The position numbers and the translations under genes are program-made. DNA of 25,787 bases from a virus. Positions 24,784-25,787 of this stretch are shown here, piece after piece (the stretch's first letter is position 1; the number at the start of each line of letters is the position of its first letter). The stretch is from positions 1-25,787 of IMG/VR virus record IMGVR_UViG_3300031787_000740. One strand, 5' to 3'. The notes under the pieces were generated by a model that made no database searches, was not told where the DNA came from, and was given only the letters and a program-made list of their open reading frames with translations.

Positions 24784-25787
24784 TTAACCTATGTAGATGA
24801 GAGTTGGAACATTACGGAATGTTTCTTGCATTGCCTTAGAATTTTCAGCTTGCTTTTTCATTTGAGCTTGGAGTCCAGTTTCTTCAAGGGTTTCTCTAAG
24901 TTCTTTAATCAATGCTTCCTTTTCTGCTACTGCTTCTCTGCGAAGAATTTCCCCGTCTAAACGAATTTGTCCATCTGGGTATGGGATATTTTCAAACTTG
25001 GAACGAATGATACCAAGGAGTTCTTTTGCTAACGCCAGCGTGTACTTAAATATCCACGTACGAGACATATCATTTGTTTTGGTATACGATATGTGAGTAT
25101 ATGGAACATTTGAAAGGTCACTAGCAATGTTACTTCCAGATTGTAATAGATTTGCTTTCTTATCACTCTTTACAATATAATCAAAGTAGACAATTGAATC
25201 ACGCTTAAATATTGGTGAGAACTTAATAATATTATTAGAGATTTCAAATCCATATTGACTCTTACGAACCATATCATTGATTTCAATTGCTTGAATACGG
25301 AGTAAATCTTCATAAGCTGGCATCATCACGAATGTGACTGGCGGTGAGTATCCGTCAAATCCGAATTCTGCCATCAAGTTAGTCAATCCAAGACCAGTAG
25401 TTGCAAATGGGTCATAGTAACGTGCGACGGCTGGAGGCATATAGTGATAGACCCGACGAATTTCAATCGCTGAGCCGCTTTCATATGGGTCTGCCCACAA
25501 TGATTTTAAGTCGTATGATTGAGTTGAAATAGATGCAGAAATCCACCCACGCTTTACTTCAACATTTCCGCCGGACTGTGCTTCAACGCCGTAGTCATTT
25601 GCAATATTGATTAATTGAGGAATTGGTGACCCAATAATATTTCGTTGAGTTGCGCTAGTAGCCGTCGTTGCACCTTGCAACGTCATCATATATTCACGCG
25701 CATTAAATTGATTGACTTGATTTCCATAAGTCGTAATGGCTTCTTCAAAACAAGCATAAATTTGCTTGTCAAGTAGTTCCACTTCTA
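24784..25787 (-). CDS. 13: Neck protein, T4 gp13-like (partial at N-terminus)
   Basis: Head-tail joining protein; T4 gp13 and gp14 together form the neck to which the tail docks. The frame is open to the right edge. The visible protein, beginning at VELLDKQIYACFEEAITTYG, aligns with the gp13 segment ELTPDQIYDCIQRALELYG, so about 25 N-terminal residues are probably outside. The GTG near 25782 is therefore not the start. The C-terminal part is convincing: IFKYTLALAKELLGIIRSKF, YPDGQIRLDGEILRREAVAEKEALIKEL and the end TLIYIG match gp13 (ALAKELNGQIL, LPGGVTIDGQRLIEEA, FGILVG). It is longer at the C-terminus by a Gln/Lys/Met-rich insertion (QAQMKKQAENSKAMQE). Confidence 0.88.
   Translation of the reverse strand, partial: EVELLDKQIYACFEEAITTYGNQVNQFNAREYMMTLQGATTATSATQRNIIGSPIPQLINIANDYGVEAQSGGNVEVKRGWISASISTQSYDLKSLWADPYESGSAIEIRRVYHYMPPAVARYYDPFATTGLGLTNLMAEFGFDGYSPPVTFVMMPAYEDLLRIQAIEINDMVRKSQYGFEISNNIIKFSPIFKRDSIVYFDYIVKSDKKANLLQSGSNIASDLSNVPYTHISYTKTNDMSRTWIFKYTLALAKELLGIIRSKFENIPYPDGQIRLDGEILRREAVAEKEALIKELRETLEETGLQAQMKKQAENSKAMQETFRNVPTLIYIG

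Noticed and set aside
1-25787. tRNA genes, insertion sequences, attachment sites or integrase genes
   Set aside because: Intergenic gaps are short (the largest about 150 bp) and contain only promoters, hairpins and ribosome sites; I see no cloverleaf or transposase or integrase motif.

Overview
The window is a piece of a tailed-phage genome. Every gene I can support is on the minus strand, so transcription runs from the right edge to the left. Recognisable contractile-tail proteins in T4-like order (neck gp13 and gp14, sheath-terminator gp15, sheath gp18, tube gp19) make it a T4-like myovirus, but a distant one: the similarities are motif-level, and no terminase (T4 genes 16 and 17) lies between the gp15-like and gp18-like genes. 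The long Gly-X-Y fibre proteins, the S74 chaperone tails and the 2-oxoglutarate oxygenase/glycosyltransferase genes are a mix often seen in aquatic T4-like phages. The host cannot be read from the sequence.

Layout from right (upstream) to left. (1) 25787-20335, neck and tail tube: gp13 (cut by the window edge), gp14, gp15, a small coiled-coil protein, gp18 sheath and gp19 tube, closed by a strong hairpin terminator. (2) 20217-14085, adhesion: a small beta-sandwich baseplate-type protein, two tail-fibre proteins sharing a C-terminal module, and a 1035-residue collagen-like fibre with an S74 chaperone. (3) 14046-13200, two small genes; the second (DUF1617-like) has its own sigma70-type promoter and its own terminator. 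(4) 13062-8932, a 1376-residue fibre with about 600 residues of Gly-X-Y collagen-like repeat and an S74 chaperone. (5) 8783-3935, five tightly packed genes: two Fe(II)/2-oxoglutarate oxygenases flanking three glycosyltransferases (GT17-like, a two-domain GT2 and a short GT2), preceded by a near-consensus sigma70 promoter and a hairpin. (6) 3873-1823, four small structural genes, three of them related and carrying short collagen-like stretches. (7) 1766-1, a small unknown protein and an SNF2-type helicase cut by the left edge, behind another sigma70-type promoter.

The most interesting idea is that region 5 is a fibre-modification cassette. It is the same set of enzyme types that makes glycosylated collagen elsewhere, and it sits directly downstream of the large collagen-like fibre gene. 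The fibre repeats lack the Gly-X-Pro triplet used by animal prolyl 4-hydroxylases but are rich in Gly-Pro-Thr, a triplet O-glycosylated in bacterial collagen-like proteins, so glycosylation is the easier half of the hypothesis. This is inference, not shown by the sequence.

Two promoter classes are visible. Sigma70-like sites (TTGACA-17-TATACT, TATATT or TAAATT) stand before the modification cassette, the DUF1617-like gene and the helicase unit. Structural genes instead carry a TATTTATA-type element, usually 26-32 nt before the start codon and possibly 38 nt before one, which is the reverse complement of the T4 late promoter TATAAATA.
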